A DNA stretch of 64,000 nucleotides, taken from the NCBI RefSeq assembly GCF_001280305.1, contig NZ_CP012623.1, positions 3,286,001 through 3,350,000 on the forward strand, given 5' to 3'. The notes under the pieces are model-generated. The model was not told where the DNA came from, searched no databases, and saw nothing but the letters and a program-made list of their open reading frames with translations. The translations under genes were made by a program, and so were the position numbers. This document shows positions 36,457 to 45,247 of this stretch, piece by piece (position 1 is the first letter of the stretch; each line of letters starts with the position of its first letter). This DNA comes from Hymenobacter sp. DG25A. GTDB lineage: Bacteria > Bacteroidota > Bacteroidia > Cytophagales > Hymenobacteraceae.

Positions 36457-39400
36457 ATGCGTAAATTCCTGTTAGGTCTGCTGATTTTCGTGGTGGTGCT
36501 GGTGGCTGCCATTGCCCTGGCGCCGGTGCTGTTCAAAGACAAGCTCAAGCAGGTGCTGGATAAGCAGCTGGCCGAGCGCATTGCCGCCCGGGTAGAGTAT
36601 CAGCCTGAAAATGTGAGCTTAAGCCTGCTCCGCTCCTTTCCGGATCTGGCCCTCAGCATTGATGAGCTGCGCATTATCGGGCAGGATTCATTTGCCCGCG
36701 ACACGCTGGCTTACCTGCCTTCCTTCCGGGTGGGGCTGGACTTAATGAGCGTGGTGCGCGGCGACGAAATCAAAATCAAATCGGTGCAACTGGATGAGCC
36801 CGACATCAGCCTGCGGGTGCTGAAAAGCGGCCGCGCCAACTGGGATATTTTTATTTCTGACTCCGCCGCCGCTACCCAGGGCAAGGATACCAGCCAGGTG
36901 AAAGTGGCCATCAAAGGCTGGGAAATTACTAACGGCCGCCTGCGCTACGAGGACCTGAGCATACCGTTTGCCATGCAGGCCCGCCACGTAAACCACACCG
37001 GCTCCGGCGACTTCGCCCGGAATATCTTCGATATGGTGTCGAAGACCACGGCCGACGGCTTCACTATGAACTATGACGGGGTGAACTACCTCGAAAATAC
37101 CAAGCTGGACGCCGACGTGACTATGGGCATGGATATGGATAAGTTCCTGTTCACCTTCAAGGAAAATCAGGTGCGCCTCAACGACTTTCCCTTCTCCTTC
37201 GCCGGGAAAGTGGGCCTGCCCAACGACACGGACATCACCTACGACATGACCTTTAAGGCCCTGGAAACCGACTTCAAGAACATTCTGAGCCTGGTGCCCG
37301 GGGTGTTCACTGAGAAGTTCAAGGACATTCAGACCAGCGGCAAAATGGCCTTCAACGGCTATCTGAAAGGCGTGCAGAACGACGTGAAGATGCCCGGCTA
37401 CGGCGTGAACCTGCAGGTAAACAACGGCATGTTCAAGTACCCCGACCTGCCACAGGCCGCCCGCAACATCAACGTGGATATGGTGGTGGATAACCCCTCG
37501 GGCTTCACCAACAACATGAAAGTGAACGTGAAGCAGTTTCACCTGGACCTAGGCACCAACCCGATTGACGGCAACGTGGCCATCGACGGGCTGGAGCCCA
37601 TGAAGGTAGACGGCCGCGTGAAAGCCAACGTGGACCTGGCCGAAATGCTGAAAGTGTACCCTGTGAAAGATTTGCTGATGCGCGGCAAGCTGTTCGTAGA
37701 TGGTACGGCTAAAGGCATCTACTCCAAAACCCAGATGCCCGTGGTGCAGGCCAAGCTGAACCTGACCAACGGCTACGTGAAGAGCAAGCAGTTCCCGGCT
37801 CCCATCGAAAACCTGACGCTCAACGGCACTGTGGTCAACGCCACCGGCCAGCCCAACGACACGCGCATCAACATTCCCCAGTTTAAAATGCTGCTGGATG
37901 GCGAGCCGCTGGAAGGCCGCATTGCCCTGCAGAACATCGACAAGCCGCTGTTTGACACCGATGTGCGTGGCACCGTGGACCTGACCAAGCTCACCAAAAT
38001 ATTCCCGCTGGAAGGCATGACCGTGACCGGCCGCCTGAACGGCAACGTGGCCGCCAAAGGCAGCATGGCCGATGTGGAAGCCGAGCGGTACCAGAATGTG
38101 GTAGCCTCGGGCACCGTGAATGCCAACAACGTCACCTACAAAAGCAAAGACCTGCCCCAGGGCGTGAAAATCAGCCGCGCCACGGCCACCTTCAACAACA
38201 ACCAGATTGTGTTGAAAGACATGCAGGGCTTTGTCGGCACCTCGGATATTGCCGCTTCGGGCGTTATCAGCAACTATTTGGGCTACCTGTTCACGCCGGG
38301 CCAGTCCCTGAAAGGCAACCTGACGGTGAACAGCCGCCGCTTTAATGTGAACGAGTGGATGGTGGACGAGGTAACGGCCAAGCCCACTACCGGCGCCGTA
38401 GCGGCCACCAAATCCCCCGCCACCGCTACCAAGGCCGATGGCGTGCTGCAGATTCCCAAGTTCTTCGACCTGACGCTGAACACCAATGTGGGCACCATTG
38501 TGTACGACAACCTGAAGCTGGACAATGCCAAAGGCACCGTAACCGTGCGCGACGAGGCCGTGCGCCTGAACGGGCTCACCTTCAATACCTTGGGCGGCGC
38601 TTTTGCCACCAACGGCAGCTACAGCAGCAAAAACCTGGCGCACCCCAAGTTTGATTTCGGCCTGAACATCAAGAACCTGAACTTCCAGAATGCTTTTCAG
38701 GCGTTTACCTCCATCAAGAAGTTTGTGCCCCTGGCCCAGCAGATTGAAGGCATTTTCTCCACCAACTTTAACGTGAGCGGGGAAATGGGCCAGGACATGA
38801 TGCCGGTGTACAGCTCCCTCACGGGTAAGGGCGTGTTCGAAATCATTCGGGCGGCGCTAGGCAACTCGCCGGTAATGAACAAAATCAGCGCCCTCACGCA
38901 GTTGCAGGAGCTCAAGAATTTTGCCGTCGAGCACAAAGACATAGCGGCCGAAATGCTCAATGGCAACTTCATTGTGAAGCCCTTCGACTTTAATGTGGGG
39001 CAGATAAAGCTCACGGTGGGCGGCTCCAGCAACGTAGATGGCAACCTGGAATACGTCACGGCCATTGATATGCCCACGGGCAAAGTAGGCAACCAGCTCA
39101 ACAGCAAGCTCACCCAGCTGACCGGCGTATCGGATATCAAAGGCACGGAGCGCGTGACCTTGGGCGTGAAGATTGGCGGCTCCATGGCCGACCCCAAAGT
39201 GGCCCTGAGCAGCGGTAGCGTGAAAGGCCAGGCTAAAGACATAGCCAAAAGCCTGGTGACCAGTGTAGTAGAATCGAAGGTGAGCGACGCCAAGAACAAG
39301 CTGCTGGCCAAAGCCGGCCTGCAGCAGGACAGCGTGAAGCGCAGCCTGGCCGACCAGAAGCAGGCCGTGGAAGACCGCGCCCGGCTGGAAATAGAAAAAA

Positions 39401-39531
39401 AGCGCCTCGAAACCGAAGCCAGACTGAAAACCCAGGCCAAAGAGAAGCTCGGCAACATTCTGTTCGGCAAGCCCAAAGCCGCCCCGGTACCGGCCCCGGA
39501 ACCCGCTAAAGCGGACACTACCAAGTCATAG
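36457..39531 (+). CDS. AsmA-like large envelope protein
   Basis: 1024 residues from the ATG at 36457. One N-terminal membrane helix (about 4-22) is followed by an AsmA N-terminal region (KQVLDKQLAERIAARVEYQPENVSLSLLRSFPDLALSIDELRI pattern) and a very long beta-rich body; the last 110 residues are helical and charged (KSLVTSVVESKVSDAKNKLLAKAGLQ). AsmA-like proteins belong to the repeating beta-groove group that bridges inner and outer membranes and is implicated in phospholipid transport. No partner genes are adjacent. It is monocistronic and divergent from porP/sprF. Confidence 0.88.
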   Translation: MRKFLLGLLIFVVVLVAAIALAPVLFKDKLKQVLDKQLAERIAARVEYQPENVSLSLLRSFPDLALSIDELRIIGQDSFARDTLAYLPSFRVGLDLMSVVRGDEIKIKSVQLDEPDISLRVLKSGRANWDIFISDSAAATQGKDTSQVKVAIKGWEITNGRLRYEDLSIPFAMQARHVNHTGSGDFARNIFDMVSKTTADGFTMNYDGVNYLENTKLDADVTMGMDMDKFLFTFKENQVRLNDFPFSFAGKVGLPNDTDITYDMTFKALETDFKNILSLVPGVFTEKFKDIQTSGKMAFNGYLKGVQNDVKMPGYGVNLQVNNGMFKYPDLPQAARNINVDMVVDNPSGFTNNMKVNVKQFHLDLGTNPIDGNVAIDGLEPMKVDGRVKANVDLAEMLKVYPVKDLLMRGKLFVDGTAKGIYSKTQMPVVQAKLNLTNGYVKSKQFPAPIENLTLNGTVVNATGQPNDTRINIPQFKMLLDGEPLEGRIALQNIDKPLFDTDVRGTVDLTKLTKIFPLEGMTVTGRLNGNVAAKGSMADVEAERYQNVVASGTVNANNVTYKSKDLPQGVKISRATATFNNNQIVLKDMQGFVGTSDIAASGVISNYLGYLFTPGQSLKGNLTVNSRRFNVNEWMVDEVTAKPTTGAVAATKSPATATKADGVLQIPKFFDLTLNTNVGTIVYDNLKLDNAKGTVTVRDEAVRLNGLTFNTLGGAFATNGSYSSKNLAHPKFDFGLNIKNLNFQNAFQAFTSIKKFVPLAQQIEGIFSTNFNVSGEMGQDMMPVYSSLTGKGVFEIIRAALGNSPVMNKISALTQLQELKNFAVEHKDIAAEMLNGNFIVKPFDFNVGQIKLTVGGSSNVDGNLEYVTAIDMPTGKVGNQLNSKLTQLTGVSDIKGTERVTLGVKIGGSMADPKVALSSGSVKGQAKDIAKSLVTSVVESKVSDAKNKLLAKAGLQQDSVKRSLADQKQAVEDRARLEIEKKRLETEARLKTQAKEKLGNILFGKPKAAPVPAPEPAKADTTKS

Positions 39532-39667
39532 GACAATATAAAGGGCAATATAATTTTGCTGGGTAACGTTTAAAGCCGATATGCGGTATAATACTTGCTC
39601 TTGGCCGCGGAGGCAGTAGCCTCATCGATGAACGTATTTTAGCTTCCCCTTCCCTCAAACCGCTTAT

Positions 39668-40465
39668 ATGAAGATTTTTCGTCTGATTCCGCTGGCTATG
39701 GCCGGCGCGCTGGCTCTGACCGGCTGTAACAACGACAACGATAATACCCCGGCCGCCGCCCAGGTGCGCGTGCTGCTGGTAGATGCCCCCGGCGACTATA
39801 AAGCCGTGAATATCGACCTGAAAAACGTACAGGTAAACGTAACTGATACCAACGGTGAGGACGGCTGGCAGACCCTGGATCAGGTAGCGGCCACCCGCTA
39901 CAACCTCTTGGACTATGTGAATGGCCGCGCCGCCGTTATTGCCGGCAGCACCTTCCCCGCGGGGCACATTGAGCAGATCCGTCTGGTACTGGGCGACAAC
40001 AACACCCTGACCCTGAAAGACGGAACCACTGTAGCGCTGAAAACTCCCAGCGGCCAGACTTCCGGCCTGAAAGTAAAGCTGAACACCGATCTGGAAGAAG
40101 GCGTCACTTATAGCATTGTGCTCGACTTTGACGTGGCTAAGTCCATTGTGGCGCGCGGCAATGGCGAATACAACCTGAAGCCGGTAATCCGGGCCGTAGC
40201 TTTGGCCGCGGCGGGTGCTATTCGTGGCACGGTAGATCCGGCGGCGGCTCATCCGCAGGTGCTGGCTATCCGCACGGCCGGTGGCGCAGTAGATACCCTC
40301 AGCACCTTCGCTGATAACGATGGTGGCTTCCTGATTCCGGGTGTATCGGCTGGTACGTACCGGGTGGAGTTCCGCGCCGGCGAGCCCTACAAAAACGTTG
40401 ACAAGACGGATGTGCAGGTGACCAACGACCACACTACTGATCTGGGCGTTATCAGCCTGGACTAA
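39668..40465 (+). CDS. DUF4382 domain lipoprotein
   Basis: 265 residues. The signal peptide ends at the lipobox LTGC (Cys20). Residues about 32-180 (VRVLLVDAPGDYKAVNIDLKNVQV.. and NLLDYVNG..) match DUF4382, a beta-sandwich of unknown function common in Bacteroidota; the C-terminal 70 residues look like a carboxypeptidase-regulatory-like or CNA-B-like beta domain (DNDGGFLIPGVSAGTYRVEF). It is probably an outer-surface or periplasmic lipoprotein. Confidence 0.88.
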   Translation: MKIFRLIPLAMAGALALTGCNNDNDNTPAAAQVRVLLVDAPGDYKAVNIDLKNVQVNVTDTNGEDGWQTLDQVAATRYNLLDYVNGRAAVIAGSTFPAGHIEQIRLVLGDNNTLTLKDGTTVALKTPSGQTSGLKVKLNTDLEEGVTYSIVLDFDVAKSIVARGNGEYNLKPVIRAVALAAAGAIRGTVDPAAAHPQVLAIRTAGGAVDTLSTFADNDGGFLIPGVSAGTYRVEFRAGEPYKNVDKTDVQVTNDHTTDLGVISLD

Positions 40466-40538
40466 GGTAATTTCAATGCCATAAAAAAAGGGCCTCCGCA
40501 TTGTGCGGAGGTCCTTTTTTTATGGCATTGAAATTACC
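40466..40538. terminator. Exceptionally long-stem bidirectional terminator
   Basis: A 35-bp inverted repeat with a 3-nt loop (40501-40503) and one non-complementary pair (40492/40512). It begins on the base after the DUF4382 stop codon and ends 11 bp before the stop of the convergent thioredoxin-like gene. The core CCTCCGCA hairpin is flanked by A7 and T7 runs and then by a further matching segment with GCCAT and ATGGC. Confidence 0.95.
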
Positions 40539-40549
40539 AGCCTTCAACC

Positions 40550-41176
40550 CTAGCCAGGCAGTTGCTGCAGCAGAGTCAGGAGTTCCTGCTGCGTGGCCTG
40601 CGTTCTGTTTTTGGCATACCAGGCGTGCACCTGCTCCGCATATTCTTCGTGCGTGGCCCCGCTGGCTTTCAGGCTGGAGAACAACTCCTGCGCCAGTACG
40701 GGCCGGGGCCCCCAGCTGGCAAGCTCTGTGAGGGAATCAGCGTGCAGCACCACCAGCCGCGGAATAGAGCGGGCACCGTTGGTGAGGTAGCGGTCCATCA
40801 GGTCCGGGTTTTCGTCGCGCAGGAAATAGCGGGTGCTGATGCGGCCGTTGCTGGCCTGTGCTATCTTTTCCAGCACCGGCACAATCTGGGCGGCATCCCC
40901 GCACCAGCCTTCCGTGAGGATAAGCCATTCGTAGCGGCCCGCCAGGCCCGTTAATGCTTGCAGCAGCTCGGGCAGCAGCTCCGTTTTTTTGTCGAGGCGC
41001 TCCATGCGCTGAATGTTGAGGCGGGCGTAGTCCGTGAGGTCCTCTGACTGCAGGGGGCCCGTGGTTTTACCCTCGGCCATCAGCTCATCAATCAGGGTCC
41101 GGTAAGAGTTATAGGAATGAGCCCCCGCCAGCCGCTCGGGACTGAGCACAGGGTCCGTAGTGATAATGGAGTTCAT
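40550..41176 (-). CDS. Single-cysteine thioredoxin-fold protein (WCGD type)
   Basis: 208 residues with a thioredoxin-like fold in the C-terminal two thirds: TEGWCGDAAQIVP (88-100) in the active-site position and a cis-Pro segment SIPRLVVL. The active site is W-C-G-D rather than W-C-x-x-C, and C92 is the only cysteine in the protein, so a classic dithiol reductase reaction is impossible. Such proteins are a known group (Thioredoxin_9-like) of unclear activity. It is monocistronic, between two strong hairpins. Confidence 0.87.
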   Translation of the reverse strand: MNSIITTDPVLSPERLAGAHSYNSYRTLIDELMAEGKTTGPLQSEDLTDYARLNIQRMERLDKKTELLPELLQALTGLAGRYEWLILTEGWCGDAAQIVPVLEKIAQASNGRISTRYFLRDENPDLMDRYLTNGARSIPRLVVLHADSLTELASWGPRPVLAQELFSSLKASGATHEEYAEQVHAWYAKNRTQATQQELLTLLQQLPG

Positions 41177-41212
41177 CTGTACAGCGTGAATGTCAAAAGA
41201 GGTATAACAAAC

Positions 41213-41257
41213 AAAACCTCCCTTTGGCCGGCGGGGAGCCGGCTAAAGGGAGGTTTT
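41213..41257 (-). terminator. Hairpin terminator of the DinB-family gene
   Basis: Arms AAAACCTCCCTTT and AAAGGGAGGTTTT with an inner CCGGC/GCCGG stem, 17 bp past the DinB stop. The T-rich end in the minus direction is the first arm's complement. Confidence 0.85.
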
Positions 41258-41273
41258 CGCTATCTGTATCTAC

Positions 41274-41777
41274 CTATAAGCTGGGCGTATCGGCCATAGC
41301 GGCCTGGGCAGTCAGCTCGCGGCAGTAGGTGATAAAGTCGGTATTGATGGGCTCCAGACCGTTTTCGCGCAGGCGCAGGGCCACTTGGGCCCGGTGGTAG
41401 TTGGCATGCACCGGCACGTGGGTAAAAATATCGGCTACCTGGCTCACGTAAGACTCCCCGGCCGAGTTGGTGTAGGCAATCAGGCGGTTAAGCTCGGTTT
41501 CATCGGCGCTGCTGATTAAGTGCAGCAGCCGCCCGGAGGTTTGCTCGTGCAGCTGGTGGCATTGGGCCAGGGTGTGCTCCTGCCAAACCTTCACGGGGCT
41601 CTTGGTATCGGTCAGCCGGCCAATCCAGATGGCCTGGGCGTTGAGTACGTGGCTGAACAGACGCAGGCACACGGCCGGAACTTCCTGCCCGGAGGCTTCA
41701 ATCTCGTCTAATCGACGCAAGAGCGTGTTGTTGGCCCACACGTTGTAGGCCGCCAGTTTTTCAATGGTGTTACTCAT
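41274..41777 (-). CDS. DinB family metalloenzyme-like protein
   Basis: 167 residues, all-helical, starting NTIEKLAAYNVWANNTLLRRLDE, the typical first helix of DinB/YfiT proteins. Candidate metal ligands are the His in LFSHVLNAQAIW (about 43) and the pair in FTHVPVHANYHRAQV. Members are four-helix-bundle proteins, some of which are thiol-S-transferases; the original DinB is damage-inducible. No specific substrate is indicated. An ATG six codons upstream is possible. Confidence 0.88.
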   Translation of the reverse strand: MSNTIEKLAAYNVWANNTLLRRLDEIEASGQEVPAVCLRLFSHVLNAQAIWIGRLTDTKSPVKVWQEHTLAQCHQLHEQTSGRLLHLISSADETELNRLIAYTNSAGESYVSQVADIFTHVPVHANYHRAQVALRLRENGLEPINTDFITYCRELTAQAAMADTPSL

Positions 41778-41883
41778 GAATATAAGTGGTTGCAAAGGCG
41801 GAGGAAGCAGAAAGCGCGCGTCCGGGGTTAGCCGGCCATACGCCAGGCCGCAGCTCTAGGGCCCGGTTGGGAGGAGAGCCGCT

Positions 41884-42354
41884 TTAGCGCGCATCTTCCC
41901 AAACCAACTTCTCATTGGTTCGGTTCTTTTCAAAATCGGGGCACTTGCCGTCGCCGCGGCCCGTAATACCCCCGTCGGGCTGGCAAATTACTTTGCCCTT
42001 GGCGTCGTACAGGGTGGTGAACTGGTCGCAGCAGGGGGCGCTCTGGTAGTATACCGTTTGCCCCTCCAAGGTGTAGCTCAGAATGCGGGCCCGCGGGTTC
42101 TGGGGCTTATCAGCCTGCAGGGCGCTGATTTTCTTTTGCAGCCAGGCCGGCCGGGCCGTCGTATCAAAGCGTACCATAGCAGGTTCAGGAGTAGCCTCGG
42201 TGGTTGGATTAGCTACCGGAGCCGGGGTGGAAGGCCCGCTAACGGGGCCGGCAGTATCATCAGTAGGCGTGGTTACCGCCACCTGGCGCTGACACGCGGT
42301 AGTGCTGAGCAGGGCCGCGGCAAACAAAGGAGCAAAAGAGAAAAGCAAACGCAT
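41884..42354 (-). CDS. Small lipoprotein with conserved CC..C..C pattern
   Basis: 156 residues. Lipoprotein signal peptide with Cys21 (STTAC), then a Thr/Pro-rich linker (about 25-60) and a compact domain with the sequence SAPCCDQFTTLYD, ICQPDGGITGRGDGKCP. This cysteine pattern is reminiscent of DUF6970-type proteins, though I am not certain of the name. The function is unknown. A candidate promoter on the minus strand (42375-42403) lies 21 bp upstream. Confidence 0.8.
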   Translation of the reverse strand: MRLLFSFAPLFAAALLSTTACQRQVAVTTPTDDTAGPVSGPSTPAPVANPTTEATPEPAMVRFDTTARPAWLQKKISALQADKPQNPRARILSYTLEGQTVYYQSAPCCDQFTTLYDAKGKVICQPDGGITGRGDGKCPDFEKNRTNEKLVWEDAR

Positions 42355-42374
42355 AGCAGACAGGAATAGGGGCG

Positions 42375-42403
42375 CGAAAGTAACAGGCAGAATGCAAATA
42401 CAA
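42375..42403 (-). promoter_or_regulatory. Candidate promoter of the small lipoprotein gene
   Basis: On the minus strand TTG (42401-42403), an 18-bp spacer and TACTTTCG (42375-42382). One mismatch and a spacer one short of the TTG-N19-TAnnTTTG pattern, so moderate support. Confidence 0.4.
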
Positions 42404-42468
42404 GGCCGGATGCGCCCGGGCTACTGCTTACGCCGCCGGGGCCGGCGTGGTTCTATAGCCGCCAAACC

Positions 42469-42864
42469 CTAAAAGTGGGTCCGCAACTCCCAGAGGCGGG
42501 GTCCAAAAATCAGCAGGCCTACCGCCAGGGCTGCCAGGGCCACTACCAGCACCGCGCCGGCCGCTACATCTTTAGCGCGGCCAGCCAGCTGATGATACTG
42601 CGGCGACACCAGGTCGACAATAGCTTCTACTGCCGTATTCAGCAATTCGGCGCTCCACACGGCCCCCACCGCCAGGGCCACCAGGGCCCACTCCCACCGC
42701 TCCAGACGGAAGTAAAATCCCAGCGCAACCACGCCCGCCGTAGCCAGCGCATGAAAGCGTAGGTGCACCTCGGAGGTTAGGGCCAGGCGCACCCCCCGGA
42801 AGGCGTGGCCAAAGCTGGCGGCGCGCTGCCGCAATACCCGGAAACGTTGCGGTTGGCTAGCCAC
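42469..42864 (-). CDS. dgkA: Diacylglycerol kinase family protein (undecaprenol kinase-like)
   Basis: Small integral membrane kinase, 131 residues, with three hydrophobic helices and the family signature SAELLNTAVEAIVDLVSP (71-88) containing the catalytic-region residues E73, N76 and E80, preceded by SEVHLRFH and followed by GRAKDVAAGAV. Gram-positive and Bacteroidota members often phosphorylate undecaprenol rather than diacylglycerol; the sequence alone does not decide. It overlaps the upstream GNAT gene by 8 bp and is thus translationally coupled to it. Confidence 0.92.
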   Translation of the reverse strand: MASQPQRFRVLRQRAASFGHAFRGVRLALTSEVHLRFHALATAGVVALGFYFRLERWEWALVALAVGAVWSAELLNTAVEAIVDLVSPQYHQLAGRAKDVAAGAVLVVALAALAVGLLIFGPRLWELRTHF

Positions 42865-43453
42865 GGGCGTCGAACTCCTGAAAAATGGTCATCCGGAGCA
42901 TATCCCACTCTGGTTTCAGGATGCTGAAGTACACGGAGTCGCGGCGGCGCCCACCCTGCGTAACCATATGGCTGCGCAGGATGCCTTCTTCGGTGGCGCC
43001 CATACGGCGCATGGCCTCCCGGGATTTCCAGTTCAGGGCATCGGTTTTCAGCTCTACCCGCTCACAGCCCAGCTCGCCAAAAGCATATTTCAGCAGCAGG
43101 TGCTTGGCGGCGCGGTTCAGGCCGGTGCGCTGATAGTCAGCGCCCAGCCACGTCCAGCCAATTTCCAGGCGGTGGTCGGCCAGCGCCAGGTTGCCGTAGC
43201 TGGTGCTGCCCACCACCCGGCCGCTTTGCTTATCTACAATGGCAAACGGGTAGCGCAGTCCTTTTTTTCGCTCGCGCATGGCCTTGGTCAGGTAACCGGC
43301 CAGCCCCACGGCGTCGCCGGGGTTGGGGTCCACGGTGAAGCGCCAGATTTCAGGGTCGAAGATGACGGCCTTCAAATCCTCAAAATCGGTAAGCTCCAGG
43401 GGCCGTAGCCGAACCCGGTCGTTTTCGAGGGTAATGCAGCGCGTGAAATCCAT
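42857..43453 (-). CDS. GNAT family N-acetyltransferase (RimJ/RimL-like)
   Basis: 198 residues with the pattern of RimJ/RimL-like acetyltransferases: RLRPLELTDFEDLKAV at the start, GSTSYGNLALADHRLEIGWTWLGADYQRTGLNRAAKHLLLKYAFGELGCERVELKTDALNWKSREAMRRMGATEEG through the CoA-binding and C-terminal blocks. The acceptor is unknown; ribosomal-protein N-termini or small molecules are possible. It is the first gene of a pair with dgkA. Repeat B3 covers its upstream region. Confidence 0.9.
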   Translation of the reverse strand: MDFTRCITLENDRVRLRPLELTDFEDLKAVIFDPEIWRFTVDPNPGDAVGLAGYLTKAMRERKKGLRYPFAIVDKQSGRVVGSTSYGNLALADHRLEIGWTWLGADYQRTGLNRAAKHLLLKYAFGELGCERVELKTDALNWKSREAMRRMGATEEGILRSHMVTQGGRRRDSVYFSILKPEWDMLRMTIFQEFDARG

Positions 43454-43482
43454 GTGGGCGTGGAACGGTTAGAGAAAAACAA

Positions 43483-43589
43483 AAGTAGCGCGAAGCTCCG
43501 GCTTCGCGCACGAGCAGAGCGAGTTATGACGTATGCAGACGCCTGCTACTCGCTGCACTCGTGCGCGAAGCCGGAGCGTCGCGCTACTT
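43483..43589. repeat. Family B palindromic repeat, copy B3
   Basis: Ends AAGTAGCGCG and CGCGCTACTT, with inner arms GCTCCGGCTTCGCGCACGAG and its complement at the right. One base in the right arm (GAGCGTCGCG for GAGCTTCGCG) breaks perfect symmetry. It begins 6 bp past the fumC stop codon, in the 141-bp gap to the GNAT gene. Confidence 0.9.
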
Positions 43590-43594
43590 TTTGG

Positions 43595-45001
43595 CTACTT
43601 TTTAATCTCGCCTACCATGTCCTCGGGCTTCAGCCACTCATTGAACTGCTCCTCGGTAAGGTAGCCGAGCTGCAGGGCGGTTTCCTTCAGCGTAGAGCCA
43701 TTTTTGTGAGCCTTCTGGGCAATTTCGGCGGCTTTGTAGTAGCCAATGTGCGGGTTGAGGGCCGTTACCAGCATCAGGGAGGAGTCTACGTGCTTTTTGA
43801 TGTTGGCTTCCAGGGGCTCAATGCCGACGGCGCACTTATCGTTGAAGCTCACGCACACGTCGCCAATCAGGCGGGCGGAGTGCAGGAAGTTATAGATCAT
43901 CACGGGCTTGAACACGTTCAGCTCGAAGTGGCCGCTCATGCCGCCAATGTTGATGGCCACGTCATTGCCCATTACCTGCGCGGCTACCATGGTCATGGCC
44001 TCGCACTGGGTGGGGTTTACCTTGCCGGGCATAATGCTGGAGCCGGGCTCGTTGTCGGGGATGTGCAGCTCGCCAATGCCGGCGCGCGGGCCTGACGCCA
44101 GCAGGCGGATGTCGTTGGCTATTTTCATCATGCTGGCAGCTACCGTTTTCAGGGCGCCGTGGGCTTCCACAATGGCATCGTGAGCGGCCAGGGCTTCAAA
44201 CTTGTTTTCGGCGGTGATGAAGGGAAGGCCGGTGAGGTCGGCAATGTGTTTGGCCACGTTTTCGGAGTAGCCGGGAGGCGTGTTAATGCCCGTGCCCACA
44301 GCGGTGCCGCCCAAGGCCAGCTCAGAAAGGTGCGCCAGCGTGTTTTTGATGGCGCGCAGGCCATGGTCGAGCTGCGACACGTAGCCGCTGAACTCCTGAC
44401 CCACCGTAAGCGGCGTGGCGTCCATGAGGTGCGTGCGGCCGATTTTTACGATGTGCATGAACTGCTCGCTCTTGGCCCGCAGCGTGTCGCGCAGCTTCTC
44501 AATGCCGGGAATGGTAACCTCCACCAGAATCTTGTAGGCCGCAATGTGCATGGCCGTGGGGAAGGTGTCATTTGAGCTCTGCGACTTGTTGACGTCGTCG
44601 TTGGGTGCCAGAAACTTCTTCTCATCCGAGAGCTGCCCGCCGTTGAGCACGTGGCCACGGTAGGCAATTACCTCGTTCACGTTCATGTTGCTCTGGGTGC
44701 CCGAGCCGGTTTGCCACACCACCAGCGGAAACTCCTTGTCCAGCTTGCCTTCCAGAATTTCATCGGCCACGCGGCCAATCAGCTCGGCTTTTTCGGCCGT
44801 CAGAATGCCGGCGTCGCGGTTGGTGAGGGCGGCGGCTTTCTTCAGATAAGCAAAAGCACGGATGATTTCCTTGGGCATCCGGTTGATGTCCTGGGCAATC
44901 TGAAAGTTGTCGATGGAGCGCTGGGTCTGGGCGCCGTAGTAGGCGTCCTGGGGCACCTGCACGGTGCCCATGGTGTCTTTCTCCTTGCGGAACTGGGTCA
45001 T
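43595..45001 (-). CDS. fumC: Class II fumarate hydratase
   Basis: Iron-independent fumarase of the aspartase/fumarase superfamily, 468 residues, converting fumarate and malate in the TCA cycle. The signature [17 protein letters not shown] is present in full, as are [19 protein letters not shown] and [16 protein letters not shown] blocks with the catalytic His. I start at the ATG at 45001 ([17 protein letters not shown]); upstream in-frame sequence to 45103 is not protein-like. The upstream region has a TACTTTTG element (minus strand, 45101-45108) with a TTG 17 bp before it. Confidence 0.96.
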   Translation of the reverse strand: MTQFRKEKDTMGTVQVPQDAYYGAQTQRSIDNFQIAQDINRMPKEIIRAFAYLKKAAALTNRDAGILTAEKAELIGRVADEILEGKLDKEFPLVVWQTGSGTQSNMNVNEVIAYRGHVLNGGQLSDEKKFLAPNDDVNKSQSSNDTFPTAMHIAAYKILVEVTIPGIEKLRDTLRAKSEQFMHIVKIGRTHLMDATPLTVGQEFSGYVSQLDHGLRAIKNTLAHLSELALGGTAVGTGINTPPGYSENVAKHIADLTGLPFITAENKFEALAAHDAIVEAHGALKTVAASMMKIANDIRLLASGPRAGIGELHIPDNEPGSSIMPGKVNPTQCEAMTMVAAQVMGNDVAINIGGMSGHFELNVFKPVMIYNFLHSARLIGDVCVSFNDKCAVGIEPLEANIKKHVDSSLMLVTALNPHIGYYKAAEIAQKAHKNGSTLKETALQLGYLTEEQFNEWLKPEDMVGEIKK

Positions 45002-45100
45002 AACGCTATGGGGTGAGAAGGAAATGAGATAACAGAGAACAAGTAAACTGGCCAACCGGCGGCACCGCGGTATACGGCATGGGCCGGGCAGGCGGCGCGG

Positions 45101-45128
45101 CAAAAGTACACAACGGCCGGGAGCCCAA
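45101..45128 (-). promoter_or_regulatory. Candidate promoter of fumC
   Basis: On the minus strand TTG (45126-45128), a 17-bp spacer and TACTTTTG (45101-45108). The spacer is two short of the usual 19, and the element lies 100 bp upstream of the start codon. Confidence 0.35.
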
Positions 45129-45247
45129 AGCGTGCTGCCCCGAAAACTCTGCTGCCCATTGGAATACCAGCCATGCCGCCGCTGACTACGTACACACCAG
45201 CCCCTGTTACGTGCTACTCTCCTCTCATCTCTACCTTGTTACGCCCT

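Noticed and set aside
36742..38643. Long minus-strand frames opposite the AsmA gene
   Set aside because: Composition is Val/His/Gly-rich with no domain; the plus-strand protein is complete and recognisable.
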